A stretch of DNA of 64,000 nt from Scatophagus argus (lineage: Eukaryota > Chordata > Actinopteri > Scatophagidae): assembly GCF_020382885.2 (NCBI RefSeq), contig NC_058497.1:16050330-16114329 (forward strand), in the 5' to 3' direction. Shown piece by piece: positions 12,851 to 23,682 of this stretch. The translations under genes were made by a program, and so were the position numbers. Below the pieces are notes generated by a model. That model was given only the letters and a program-made list of their open reading frames with translations, had not been told where the DNA came from and did not search any database. Position 1 is the stretch's first letter. Each line of letters begins with the position of its first letter.

Positions 12851-13732
12851 TTACTTCATCTTATTTAGCACAAATTTCCACATGTTCTTCCAGCTCTTGA
12901 TTTGATTACAGCTGTATGACATTTGCTGGGGGAAAATGTTCGATTTTAGACCCAAGATTGCATGTGTTTAATGGCTTTCTATCTTATGGAAATATTCGCT
13001 ATTTTGCTTCCTCCATTTCATGGTTAATTATTTTTGCTGGATGACCCAGTGAGGCAGAACTTCAGTGGCTTCTGCTTTATTTTATATCTCTACCAAAAAT
13101 TTGAATTAAGATCCCACATAAATTCATTAACTCACCGACAGCCTAAACTAACATCACTGTGGTTGTTCTATTCATTCTTCATTAGGCAGCCTGATGTTTC
13201 CAGTAGGCAAGGTTTTCTGGTTGATCTGGTTACGTAACACCAGGTCTGGTATCTGTAATCCTGATAACACAATGGCCACTCAATTAGGACAAATTAGCTT
13301 CACTTGATCTGCTCAGAGAGTGTACGAAGGGTGGGTGGGCTGCGTGATGTGTCGCTGAAGGTATTTTCTCCCACCGATGAGCGGAGGAGGGAATGCAAAC
13401 AGGGATAAGTGAGGAGAGGACGATACCATCCACCCCCTCCTCAAACTCACATGACTGCGATTAGAGCAGAGGAGGAGTGTGGTGGGACAGAGAGAGGGAG
13501 AGATGGTGAGCACGATGAATGACATTTTTCTGATTTCGGCGCACAGATCACATCCAAGAACCCGACTTGCCTTTGATTGCTGGCTGAAGGTCATCACTTT
13601 TCCGGGGTAATTAAGCTTTAGACTCAATAAAAAAAACACAGTATATTGTCTTCAACTGCTGCTTGTGCAGATAGTTTATTGTGTGTTGCATGTACATGCT
13701 GGTTTAGCCGTGAGTTTTAAGAGTTGTAGCAT

Positions 13733-13980
13733 TTGTAGTCAGAGTTTTTCCTTGAGGAAAAGTAGTAATAACACAGTGTAAAATACTGTTTTGCAAGTAA
13801 AAGTTGTGCATTCAAACAATTCAATAGTGGCATGAAAAATCATTGTAGTGCAAAAGTGCATTTTATTCAGTTTTATACTTCTAAGCCACTACATGTCAAT
13901 AAAGAAGAAAAAGGATTATATTTTTACTAGAACTGGGAAGATTTTACTGATACTAATGTCATTATTGATGCCGCTTATTG
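13733..13980 (+). repeat. dispersed teleost repeat with AAGTAAAAGT words
   Basis: Contains AAAAGTAGTAATA, GTGTAAAATACTG, GCAAGTAAAAGTTGTGCATT and similar words. They recur, in part reverse-complemented, at 20335-20480, 23975-24030 and 33920-34000. It looks like one dispersed palindromic family of unknown class. Confidence 0.45.
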
Positions 13981-14254
13981 GTCTGGTTCTTCAAGGGATG
14001 CATGTGACTAATCTAAAGCCTTGCTGTTAAATTGTTGTTTAATTTGGAACTGTTTCTCATCTGGAACTGGTTCTTGATTCAACTCCCAATTGATAATCTC
14101 CTAAAATGATTTACATGAGAGAATATTTGTACAACATTTGTTTTAATTTTGCTTCTTCAAATTCTCTGGAGCTCATGTTACCATCAAACAGGACATTTAC
14201 CTTCTGTATCAGACATCCAGTAGCTGAGTGTCAAATACACGACATTCCTGGAAT

Positions 14255-14579
14255 TTAAAGGAACAATGTGTTGGATTTAGGAGTATGCACTGTCAAAATG
14301 GAAAAATATTCATATCTATGCTTTTACCAGTGTATAATCACTTGAACAGCATATATGTCATGCTTTTGTTAGCTTAGAATAAGCTGTTCATGTCTACAGT
14401 GGGAGTGGGTCCTCCTCCACAGACTCCTGCATGTTACACCTCCATGCCTTTATGGTAGCCCAGAATGGACAAACCAAACAGTGGAGTTAGAGGGGGCCTG
14501 TCACGTTTTTTTGTCTTTTCAGCAACCATCGCAGGGGAGGGTACAATATACCACTAAATCCTGCATACTGAACCTTTGA
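14255..14579 (+). repeat. MITE with imperfect terminal inverted repeats
   Basis: The left end TTAAAGGAACAATGTGTTGG and the right end CCTGCATACTGAACCTTTGA are imperfect inverted repeats of about 25 bp. The interior (GTGTATAATCACTTGA, TTAGCTTAGAATAAGC, GTGGGTCCTCCTCCAC, GCCCAGAATGGACAAACC) matches a short non-autonomous DNA transposon family that I know to be abundant in percomorph fishes. It ends about 105 bp before the ZnT1-like start codon, so it probably lies in that gene's promoter or 5' UTR. Confidence 0.75.
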
Positions 14580-14683
14580 TCCCATACAAGATTGAAAAAA
14601 TGCCAGTTTGTATTGTTTTCTGTCAGGATGCTTCCTACTGGTCCTCTACAAATTGTTCACTCTTTATCCTCTTAGTTGCAAGT

Positions 14684-17600
14684 ATGAAAGTGCTACACTG
14701 GTGCCTGCTGGGAGTGACCATCCTGCTGCTGGTGTGCGAGGTCACCATCAGTCAGCTGTGCAACTCCCTCATCGTCCTGGTGGATGGTTTTCATGCTCTT
14801 TTCATTCTCATGCGCATGGTTATTACTCCTCTTCAAACTGCAAGCACAATAAAACCTCCTCTCAGCTCTTTGGACTCTCCTGCATCTCCTCCACATGCTT
14901 CCTCCTCCTCAGCAGCATCTCCTGCCAACCTGCCTGACACCCAGACCGCCACTAATGGGTCAACCATCCCAGATCGACCCCCCACTCCTACTAAAATCTC
15001 ACCTGCAGCCTTCGTCTGTGGTTTGTCCTATACCTCCTGCAGGATTCAGGTTGTGGGGGGTTTTGTTTCTGCTCTCCTCTTGGCCTCTCTGTGTCTCTCC
15101 TATATTATGGAAATTGTTGGCTTTATCCTGGAGCCACAACCAGTACAGCGCCCCCTGTTGCTTGTAATGGTCAGCACTGTCAGTCTGCTCCATAAGATGA
15201 TTGTGCTCTGGCTGATGTGGGACCAGCTGCAGGCCCCGGAGAGCAAATCTCACCTTGAAGTGAACCAGAAAGGTAACATTTCCAATGGATTAGATGTTCA
15301 CTTTGACAGCTGATGCACAAATATGCAGTATGACAATAAGAGGTATCATTTTCTAATAAGGTATATTTATAAATTTTTACACATTCTAACTCATAAGTTT
15401 ACTAATGATTGTTAACAATTTCTTAACTATTTCAAAAACAGATTCTTGCATAATTGCATTAACTCTGAAATTCATAATTTCACCATTTTATAGGAAATCA
15501 GCTCCAGGAAATCTGGAACAAAGTCTGTCTGTTTGGAATTTATTAATATATAGAACAGAAGATATTATGGATTCATATTTATTCATGACTTATTAACATG
15601 TAACAGCAGAACCGATGGCTGTAACTTTCATGAGGAAATGAAAACTGGGACCATGGAGCTGAAAGAGATGGGGAAAAAAACAACAACTGTACACAAACAG
15701 GCAGAATTAAGTGTATAGACTGCAAAATAAAACACAATATCAAGAGAAAGCTATCACAAATGCAAATACATTTAAAGATATTTTTTCAGAAGCTTCACTG
15801 AGACTTTGAAAGATGTTCCAGATTTGAACAATCACCTTCAATTTTCAGCATTGACCTTACAAACATTCAGACATCCCCTGCTCTGAAAAGATCTGATATG
15901 TGAACGTCTGAGAAGATAAGCAAAAAGAGAGATGAAGGGACTAATGTCTATGGACAAATATCTGGATATAGACTCTGTCGACGCAGGGCAAGTTTATGGC
16001 AAGACTTTTTAACATTTAATTAGTTGCAATTGCTTTTTGACAGGTTAGGATTCCACATCGTGGAAAGAGATGAGACAGAATGAATAGTACAAATGGAGGA
16101 CAGTTGGATGCACTTTCAAACAGTCTCCCACGAGGGAATTCATGGCGTTATACTTGGCTGTTCACAGGATAAGTGACGGAAGTGCGGAGCAAAGAATAAA
16201 GAAAAGATCATTTTAGTGAGCGGCTCAAACTCTGCTACTTTTTGCTCATTTTTCCCAACTGCAATGTTGGAAAAGTGTGGGAGGAAGGCGTTTCAGATAC
16301 ATACTGAGCCCCTTGTGATCCCCAAACAATAAAATCAGTGGAGGCCACAAAATTCCAATTACTACTTTAATCAGGGTTATAGAAGGACTGCAATAATTGG
16401 TCATTTAATGTGAGATAACCATTTTTTCACTGTATTTAAGAGTTTAAAAAGTTCATGTCATGTAAGATACATTGCTGCAATTCTGGTAATTCAAAATTGT
16501 GGGGAAAAAGTATGATTTACTGCAGCTTACAATGACAATGATGCTTTTTTTTTTGCATCTTGTTTCTCCCAGGCGTATGTTAAATAACATAACTGAGATA
16601 CTATCAAAATTAACAATTACTTGTGTGTTTAAGTCAGTCAGTGTGAAAGTACATACTGGTGTTTTGCAATAATAATCTTTTAGTGCAGAAGAATTCTTGT
16701 GCCAGGTGATGATATTACCATGACAGTTTTCACTTTGGTGAAGCTACCATGTGTATATTCAGCTGTGAGGAACATCAAACAGCGTCCATGTTTGTTTTTC
16801 ATTCCTCTCTTTGACTCAACCAAAGGCCAGGCTGAGCCGAGGCGAGCCCTGTGTGACGTTAGCCAAGTCCAGTCTGCTGTGGACGACTTGCTCCACAGTG
16901 GGACGCTTGTCCTCTGTAACCCGGGAACCTCCAGCATCCCTGATACTGACTCTCAAACCCCAGAGCCACAGGTAGAAGTTCATACCGCAGCTCCACAGGA
17001 CAACAGAGACTGTGAGGTAGTAAGCGGCGCTGCAGATTTGAGTCATTCAAAAGACATCACAGAGCTTTCCAAAGACAACACCTGCATGGAACATCTTGGT
17101 AAGAGAGTTCAGCTCCTTGGACTGTCACCTTTCTCACCTTAGTATCCCTTTAAAAAAGAGCCATATGAAATTTATTGGCATTCAGTGAATCCAAATTCAC
17201 ATATATAACAAAGTGTTTTAAATTCACCAAAGACACCAGGTATTTTATAGCCCAAAAGCAGATATACTGTAGCTCTGATCACATGTGTAAAAAAAAAAAA
17301 GTTTTTGAAACAATCATGTTTTGCTGTGTTCTACCCCTTCAGGAAGTCAAAATGCATCTAAAACCTCATCAGTCTACAAGTCATCACATCACACTGAGAG
17401 GCCCCTACCAACCAGCCAGTGGCCAGTCCGTCTCCCTTTGTTCATCCTCATCATTCAGGGCCTTTGTAGCTCCCTTCTAGCTCTGATCAACAGTCTGGTG
17501 ATGCTGCTGATTGCTCCGCAGCACTTGCACAGCTCTGGAGCCTGTCGCCTCCTGGTTTACCTGGATCCTATCCTGTCCTTACTGGCTGTGATTACACTGA

Positions 17601-18900
17601 CTGCCACAACTACGCCACAGGTGAGGCTCTGTATGTTTATGTTAAGGCCAAATTAAGTTCAAATTGACTTCAACAGCTATTACATGAACCAAGAGAGGAT
17701 GAGTTTGAAAAGATTTTAAAGGATTGCTTATTTATGTTCATAATTGCTGCAGCTCAATCAAAACCCGCACTGACTGGCAACTCTATCCAGGTGCACAGGT
17801 ATGGACTGCTGCTGCTACAGGCCACGCCTCCGCATGTTTGTGTATCTGATCTTGGACGGAGGATTGCCAGTGTCCCTGGGGTGCAGGCGGTACACGACCT
17901 CCACATCTGGCAGTTAAATGAATCTTTCACGGTGGCCTCCGTCCATGTACACTGCCATGTGGACTTTCCAGCACACAGGTGAAGTGGAAAAGTTTGACAT
18001 TTGTACTTGTGGTTCTACCATTTCTTTATCTAAACCTCTGAGAACTGTCAGCTCTGGAGGGTGAGGATAACGTTTTTGTAACCTGACACTATAGCTAGGT
18101 ACCAATAATAACTGTTTGCTGCTGTCAGTATTAACCTGCAGGTAAAGACAGCAACAATGAAGCTTTATATTGATGGAGCTGGGATAATTTGTTGTGGTAT
18201 AGGTTAAAAAATATTACAATGACTGGTTTCTGTGGCTTGATTGAGTTTTACCTTTATTTGTCAACCAACTTCAAATCAAGAAGATGAAGAAGAAGAGGAA
18301 GAAGAAGCATTAGGAAAGAAAATGGTGAGCTCATGAAGGCATGAGGAGCTCTTTTGTTGAGAAGGGTCCACGTGTAGTCTTGCAGACGAAACGACTCACC
18401 TGTTTTACCTTTACTTTTTTGTTTTTTTAAATTTTAGAAACTGCATCACTACATGATGCACCCTGAGATATTTTCCTAACCCTCACCAAATACTTTTGGT
18501 GGCCATGAAACGTTCATAGACCAAAGTCACCCTTTGCATGCGCCTTTATATGTTTTTCTTCAGATTAAAAACAATATATTTTATTAATAGGTGTCCTGAT
18601 CTGATGCTGGGGATCACTAACGTGCTACAGAGTGTAGGAGTGAACTGCTGCACTGTTCAACCTGAGTTTCCTTCCTGCCCTGGATCATGTGGAGGCTGTG
18701 GTGACGCCTCCGCCGTCGTCCACAGAGAGGATCCCTCCCTGCCTGCTCTCCTGGCCTGCAGTCTTGCCTGCGGAAAGGCCTGTGCAGGGAGTCTGTGCTG
18801 CTCTCCCTTAGAAGAGGAGAGCAGAACTCTGCTGGCCCCACCAGCTGGGGAAACAAAGGAAGAGCCTCAGAGTCTGGTCATCGAGAACACCTTCCTCTGA
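14684..18900 (+). CDS. SLC30A1-like cation diffusion facilitator, probable pseudo-transporter
   Basis: Five exons: 14684-15272, 16826-17098, 17343-17620, 17791-17978 and 18591-18900 (TGA). All are GT-AG with matching phases, giving 545 residues. It aligns along its length with zinc transporter 1 of the plasma membrane. TM1-2 are VLHWCLLGVTILLLVCEVTI and SLIVLVDGFHALFILM; TM3-4 follow a Ser/Pro-rich insertion; TM5-6 include LFILIIQGLCSSLLALINSL and LLVYLDPILSLLAVI. The cytosolic CDF domain (GVQAVHDLHIWQL) and the ZnT1-type Cys-rich tail (LACGKACAGSLCC) are kept. The transport site is not. In TM2 the His remains but the Asp four residues later is Ile, and the TM5 HxxxD pair reads as Leu and Gly. 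The His-rich TM4-5 loop is replaced by an acidic, Ser/Thr-rich one. It may act as a regulatory or heterodimer partner rather than a pump (inference). The start was chosen at the Met aligning just before TM1; a CTCTTAG acceptor lies immediately upstream. Confidence 0.85.
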
Positions 18901-19121
18901 ATGTCGGTTTTAACCAAAGAGTGCACTGATGTAAAAACAAAGATGTCATCTGTCTGAAAATATACTTTGTGCATTTTATGTAAATGTTCTGTTAGATTTA
19001 TGACATTTACAGGGTGCTGTGCCAAAGATTTTTATGCAGTATCAAGAGACTGCATTTTCTCCCCCTTGTGTTGTTTAATTTGTACCTGAAGTATTTCTGT
19101 TCTCACCCATTAATGTACTGA

Positions 19122-19127
19122 AATAAA
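19122..19127 (+). terminator. polyadenylation signal of the ZnT1-like gene
   Basis: AATAAA about 220 nt after the stop codon, with a second overlapping ATAATAAAA a few bases on. This gives a short 3' UTR. Confidence 0.6.
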
Positions 19128-19129
19128 AC

Positions 19130-19776
19130 GTATAATAAAATAGCCTCTTTTTATTTGAACATAACGTAAATTTTATTGATCCTATGCAAGTGACAAAGCA
19201 GGAAAAGGAAGAGCAAGAACCAACCCCCCAAAATAATTGATATGATATTGTATGAACACCTACTATACATCCATCCATCCATTTTCTATACCGCTTATCC
19301 GTCAGGGTCGCGGGGTAGCTGGAGCCTATCCCAGCTGACTACGGCGAGAGGCGGGGTACACCCTGGACTGGTCGCCAGTCAATCGCAGGGCCCACCTACT
19401 ATACAGTATATACAAAATTAAATTCATGTCTATGTACACCGAATGATAGAAAGTAGAAAGTACATTTTCTGCGTGTGCTTAAGGTGTTTGTACTGAGAAT
19501 TTTTATTTTATTCAATTTTTATGCCGCAACAAAATAGTCACAAATTAGGTTGTAAGAGTAAAACAGATTACATCCAGGGTTTTTTTTTTATTACAGACAT
19601 TACAGTAGCCGCTATTAATTTTATTAGTTACACCTGTGCCTCTCCTACTATGCCATACCGAAACTGATATCATCGTGAACTTGTCTCTTACCTGTGCTAA
19701 CGCGATATGGCTCCACCTTTTGTCTTTAGACAACCAATCACAATGTGCCTGCTTTGCATAATACATAACAGACAAG
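19130..19776. other. intergenic spacer between the ZnT1-like gene and tRNA-Sec
   Basis: Apart from the LINE tail at 19257-19405 it contains AT-rich sequence with no supportable gene. Its right end merges with the tRNA-Sec upstream control region. Confidence 0.5.
19257..19405 (-). mobile_element. 5'-truncated Rex3/RTE-like LINE tail with target-site duplication
   Basis: A 123-bp insert (19270-19392) is flanked by a perfect 13-bp direct repeat CACCTACTATACA at 19257-19269 and 19393-19405. Read on the minus strand, the insert ends in GGTATAGAAAATGGATGGA with tandem ATGG units. That is the 3' tail common in fish and typical of Rex3-like RTE elements. Extreme 5' truncation plus a target-site duplication is the usual outcome of LINE insertion. 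The intact duplication suggests a fairly recent event. It lies between the ZnT1-like polyadenylation site and the tRNA-Sec promoter. Confidence 0.75.
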
Positions 19777-19799
19777 ACTACACTTTCCCTTAAAATGTG
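19777..19799 (+). promoter_or_regulatory. Staf/ZNF143-like activator site of tRNA-Sec
   Basis: The site begins ACTACA, continues with CTTTCCC and ends AAAATGTG. This resembles the ZNF143 (Staf/SPH) consensus, whose core is ACTACA, TTCCC and ATGC. It lies about 165-185 bp before the tRNA start, close to the distance known for the Xenopus and mammalian tRNA-Sec genes. An octamer-like ATGCAAAA follows at 19867-19874. Confidence 0.55.
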
Positions 19800-19895
19800 T
19801 TTATATAGCTTAAATGTGATTTAGAACATACAGCATATGATTGCAGTGTATGTACTCTCTGGCATAAATGCAAAATAACTGCAATAATGTCAGCG

Positions 19896-19913
19896 ACACC
19901 ATATTCAAAAAAG
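19896..19913 (+). promoter_or_regulatory. proximal sequence element (PSE) of tRNA-Sec
   Basis: ACACCATATTCAAAAAAG lies at -67 to -50 relative to the tRNA. It matches the vertebrate snRNA-type PSE pattern (ACC-TA followed by an A-run), which recruits SNAPc. With the TATA box it forms the gene-external Pol III promoter known for tRNA-Sec and U6. Confidence 0.6.
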
Positions 19914-19929
19914 CTGATGGTATTGCGAC

Positions 19930-19938
19930 GTATATATA
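19930..19938 (+). promoter_or_regulatory. TATA box of tRNA-Sec
   Basis: GTATATATA at about -33 to -25 from the tRNA 5' end, 16 bp after the PSE. This spacing is typical of type 3 Pol III promoters. Confidence 0.7.
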
Positions 19939-19962
19939 CTCCGTTCTGCTGTTTTAGAAAGT

Positions 19963-20049
19963 GCCCGGATGAGCCTCGGTGGTCCGGGGTGCAGGCTTCA
20001 AACCTGTAGCTGCTTAGCGGCAGAGTGGTTCAATTCCACCTTTCGGGCG
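19963..20049 (+). tRNA. trnau1: tRNA-Sec (anticodon TCA)
   Basis: An 87-nt gene nearly identical to human tRNA-Sec. It begins GCCCGGATGA, has the anticodon loop CTTCAAA with TCA at 19998-20000, a long variable arm, an internal B box GGTTCAATTCC at 20027-20037, and ends CCTTTCGGGCG without an encoded CCA. The 9-bp acceptor stem and 6-bp D stem are the hallmarks of eukaryotic selenocysteine tRNA, which decodes UGA in selenoprotein mRNAs. Compared with the human gene as I know it, the D stem carries a paired A-U to G-C change (CGG with CCG). The variable arm has a paired change plus a G-U wobble, so the folds are preserved. The gene symbol follows vertebrate usage and is not certain for this species. 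Confidence 0.97.
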
Positions 20050-20066
20050 AATGTTGGTTTCTGTAC

Positions 20067-20071
20067 TTTTT
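20067..20071 (+). terminator. Pol III terminator of tRNA-Sec
   Basis: A run of five T on the sense strand, 18 nt after the mature tRNA 3' end. Confidence 0.65.
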
Positions 20072-20660
20072 CTACTGCGTCGTCTGTAACAGTGATCAGT
20101 GTTTGCATATGTAGCATCACGTATAAAATTTTATCTATATCCACGAAGACGACATAACGGACAGGTTTGCCACATTTAAGTCATGTCATAGGATCAACGT
20201 CAGCTAAAGTACAGCAAATCAACTCGTAGACCCTTACATTCGTGCCTTCTTTTCACTTTTAATAACTGTTAGCGTCTCGTGACTACGTCACGAAGCTACT
20301 TCCTGTTGTCCTCCGATCTTATACTTCACAAAAAAAATCCAGCAGTTTTTTTCGTTAAAGTATATTCACTCAAGTACTGTACTTTAGAACAATTTTGAGG
20401 CACTCATACTTTATTTATTTATTTCCATTTTGAGCTTCACTACATTTTAGACGATATTGTATTGTATTTTTACTTTCGCATTTTTCATTTTCTTCTCATG
20501 TTTTTTACTTCTCCATATTTATCTGGCACCTAACCTTACCATAATTATAACAAAAAATTAAAATCTATAACCAGTGGGACTACTCTAAATGGATATAAAG
20601 ACGTAATCAACGCAAGCTCTTTGGCGAATCTTCCGTGAACCTACATCCGCTTTGGCCGAG
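20072..20660. other. spacer between tRNA-Sec and the mrpl28 promoter
   Basis: No gene is seen. The part at 20335-20480 (CTCAAGTACTGTACTTTAG, CACTACATTTTAGACGATAT, GTATTTTTACTTT) belongs to the dispersed repeat family also present at 13733, 23975 and 33920. Confidence 0.45.
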
Positions 20661-20855
20661 GAAAAAAATGATTGACATTGATTGGCAGCCTGTGAAAGCC
20701 AATCTTCAAGGACTTCCTGTCCGCCATCCAATCATCTGTCTCTCTATTGTAGGCGGGACGATGAATGAGGAAATCTACCCCAGCGGAGAAGGCGTGATGT
20801 CCTTGCTTGCTCTATTTCGGGATAACTTGGATTAAAAACTCTTTATTCAATAGAG
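20660..20855 (+). promoter_or_regulatory. probable mrpl28 promoter and non-coding first exon
   Basis: Within 120 bp there are CCAAT-type words in both orientations (GATTGGC, GCCAATC, CCAATC), an ETS-like ACTTCCTG, a GCCATC (YY1-like) word and a GGCGGGAC box. A plausible splice donor follows at 20855/20856 (TAGAG then GTCAGT), and the mrpl28 ATG exon begins with an acceptor at 21331. Together these suggest a TATA-less promoter with a short untranslated first exon. The transcription start is not visible. Confidence 0.4.
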
Positions 20856-21355
20856 GTCAGTGTCTTATTATTACCCGTTAATACAAACGTTTGTTCGGCT
20901 TGTCAGTGGTATATTAGACTCTTAGAGGCCTCGTTTAGTAAAATAAATGGACGAGTAACTGTCCGGTTGCCCTTTGCTATTCAGCGTCCTGCTAACAAGC
21001 GTAACGTTATTCACTCGTGGTTGTGAGTTTCTGCAAATCGTAATTAGTTAATTTAAAAAAAAAATAGTACAGTACAGTTTATTTTATACATTATTTTCTT
21101 GAGAGTTTAAGGTAATCGGTATATGTCGAATATGACTGAAATATTCAGCGTGCAATTAATTAAACAAAGAAAAGCATACATGAAACTTCCAACTTAAAAA
21201 TTCTTAGTATTAAACATTTATTGTGTGTGAAGGAAAAGTGGAAGAGCTTTTCCCTCTGAATTTTAATCCAATACAAAGAGTTTTGTTGTTCATGTTGTTT
21301 CATCCCAACATTTTCCTTATCCCATCCCAGATTTGACTTCGAAAGACGGCCCATT

Positions 21356-23169
21356 ATGCCTCTTCATAAATACCCCCCCAAAATCTGGGATGCCCTGAAG
21401 ATGAAGGAGGGCATCTACAGTCGTCTCCCTAAACACTACCTCAAGTCCCTGGAGAAGAAAGAACCCAGCCCTGTCCACTGGAGACCTCTGGGAGTCCAGT
21501 ACAGAATCAGCCCAAAGACAGGGCAGAAGGAGCGGGTGCAGGATGTACCGATCCCCATCCACTACCCTCCACACTCGCAGAATGGCCTGTGGGGAGGTGA
21601 GGGTTGGATATCAGGCTACAGATATGCCAACAATGACAAGGTGAGTCTCCAGGCAGATGATTTTTCTCTCTTTCATTCTTGTGTGTTGACATGAAATAAT
21701 AAATTATGCACACAGCACAAGATTCTAGCTGCTGTTGCATAACTGTGAGAAAAATCTACTTTGGTCCTAGTGGGAATTCACATAAAATGGTTATGGATTA
21801 TGCTAGCAGTAATATAAGCAACTGTTTGAAGCAGTCTTCTTAGTAAGAGCAAATCACGTGTCATACAGTGTTATAGTATTAGAATACTTAAGTACAATGT
21901 CTTCATTTTGTTTTATTTTAATATTGTGTAAATGTAAATCTGTGTAAATCCCATCTCTAACTGAAGACTTTCTCAAAATATTATATACACACACCATATT
22001 TATATAATTAGCCATTAAGATTTTGTCCATAAAATACATTACAAGATATATTAAGTGTTTACTCTGTTTTGTGTGTTTTTGACAAGGTTTATGGCATATT
22101 TGAAATATAAAAAAAAATACTCAAATATTAAAATATTTACACAATGTTGCCTTGAAAAATATCACATTCAGTTGTTGTTAATCTTTTTTCCCGAACTCCA
22201 ATTTGTGCTTTTTTGAGACAGTAGATTTCTGATGTTCTACACTTAAAATTGTCCACAAAAGTAAGTTTTTAACATGTGTAGCTGTACTTTAGTTATTCTG
22301 TCTCATGTTTTTGTTGATTTCTGAATTGTCTTCTCCGTAGCTGTCAACTCGTCTGAAGAAGGTCTGGAAGCCACAGTTGTTAAAGCGAGAGTTGTACAGC
22401 GAGATCCTTGACCACAAGTTCACCATCACAGTCACAGCGCTCACTCTGGACCTCATTGACGCAGCCTTCGGATTCGACTTTTATATTCTTAAAGTAAGAG
22501 AGTGCCACGGCTGTGTGACAAAATTACATGTTTAACTTTTCATATGACTGTAATCATCCATCCTCTGTCAGACATCGAAGGAAGACCTGAACTCCAAGCT
22601 GGGGATGGACCTGAAAAGAGCCATGTTGCTTCGTCTGGCACGTAAAGACACAGAGCTTTACCCTGAGGACCCTGTCAAGCGACAAAAGATCTACAACAAA
22701 TACAAGGTAGATGGGATGTTTCCACTAAGTGATGCTGTATGTGATGTCTGGCCTAACTCACCATGTTGTTTAGTAAAGACAAAAAGAAAATCGCTTGTTT
22801 CTTTCTCTGCCTCCTTCTTCCTGAGCAGCAGTTTGAGATCCCAGAGGAGGAGGCAGAGTGGATGGGTCTGAGTCTGGAGGAGGGCGTAGAAAAACAGAGG
22901 CAGCTGGAGCACAAGGTAACAAAGTCCTCAAACATAAAACAACAAGCCGTTTTACCTCACAACAGCAAAGGACTTTGACTTGGGTTTTTACATATTTTGT
23001 GAGACAGCAACACCTGATTTGGTTCTTATTTTGCTCTATGTGTCCTGAATCCGTTTTGTTCTTGTCTTTCCAGGAGCCTGAACCTCTGTTTAAGGTCTTT
23101 GTGGATGAGCTGGTGAATCAGCTGTATGTCCAAAAACTCACGGAGCCACACCTTATTGAGAAGAAGTGA
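21356..23169 (+). CDS. mrpl28: mitochondrial large-subunit ribosomal protein bL28m
   Basis: Five coding exons: 21356-21640, 22341-22493, 22572-22706, 22829-22915 and 23074-23169 (TGA). All introns are phase 0 and GT-AG, giving 251 residues against about 256 in human. The protein begins MPLHKYP and matches human MRPL28 closely ([60 protein letters not shown]). It is a structural protein of the 39S subunit of the mitochondrial ribosome and acts in the matrix. The ATG was chosen because it matches the human start. An acceptor at 21329-21330 leaves a 25-nt untranslated leader in this exon, so another 5' exon should exist upstream, probably near 20790-20855. AATAAA lies 330 nt after the stop. Confidence 0.97.
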
Positions 23170-23495
23170 CCGACTGAACCATCTGAGCAGGACCAGAGCC
23201 AACTTTTCTATCTGAAAAATTAAGTAAGCTGAACTCTCAGGCTTCTCACCATTTTCAGTACTGACTGTACAGCTGGGAGAATTCACTTCAGTTTAAATTT
23301 GCTTTTTCACCTGGGAATGACACAAAGGTGGAAGAGACACAAATGACAAGGTTGTGTTGGAGTAATGCTTATTTATTTCCCCTTGCATTTAAGATCCATT
23401 CATAAGACATTTTAGGAATTAAGGGAGAAGTTTCCATCAGCGTAAATACTCCCTGAACATCGGAGATATAGAGGCCTTGTACATAATATCTACAA

Positions 23496-23501
23496 AATAA
23501 A
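23496..23501 (+). terminator. polyadenylation signal of mrpl28
   Basis: AATAAA within TACAAAATAAAAG, about 330 nt after the stop codon and followed by a T-rich stretch. Confidence 0.6.
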
Positions 23502-23682
23502 AGATTACCTTTTTTCTAAAGTCTTGTTTCTGCTCATCTGTTTCTCAGTACAGTTCATCAAAGCAGCTAATTATATACTGAAATTCATGCAGTGATTCAG
23601 TGAATCATTTCATAATTATTTAATTTACTGACTTTCTGGTTGTGATGTGAGAAATGACTCCTGTATCATAAGCAAAAACAAG

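Larger units (their letters stand above)
3845..14254. other. intergenic region between ppp1r37 and the ZnT1-like gene
   Basis: About 10 kb without a supportable host protein gene. Open frames here are short and without recognisable domains. It holds the likely ppp1r37 3' UTR, retroposon tails near 4585-4615 and 12790-12850, a CTCF-like site at 6787-6802, a diverged direct repeat (9348-9390 and 10389-10431), a Tc1 transposase remnant (11230-11519), fold-back MITE copies (8811-8949, 12140-12455) and a dispersed repeat near 13733-13980. Confidence 0.6.

Noticed and set aside
14576-14683. 36-codon in-frame extension before the ZnT1-like start
   Set aside because: It begins inside the MITE end and runs through a probable splice acceptor (CTCTTAG). 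The Met before TM1 fits the family better.
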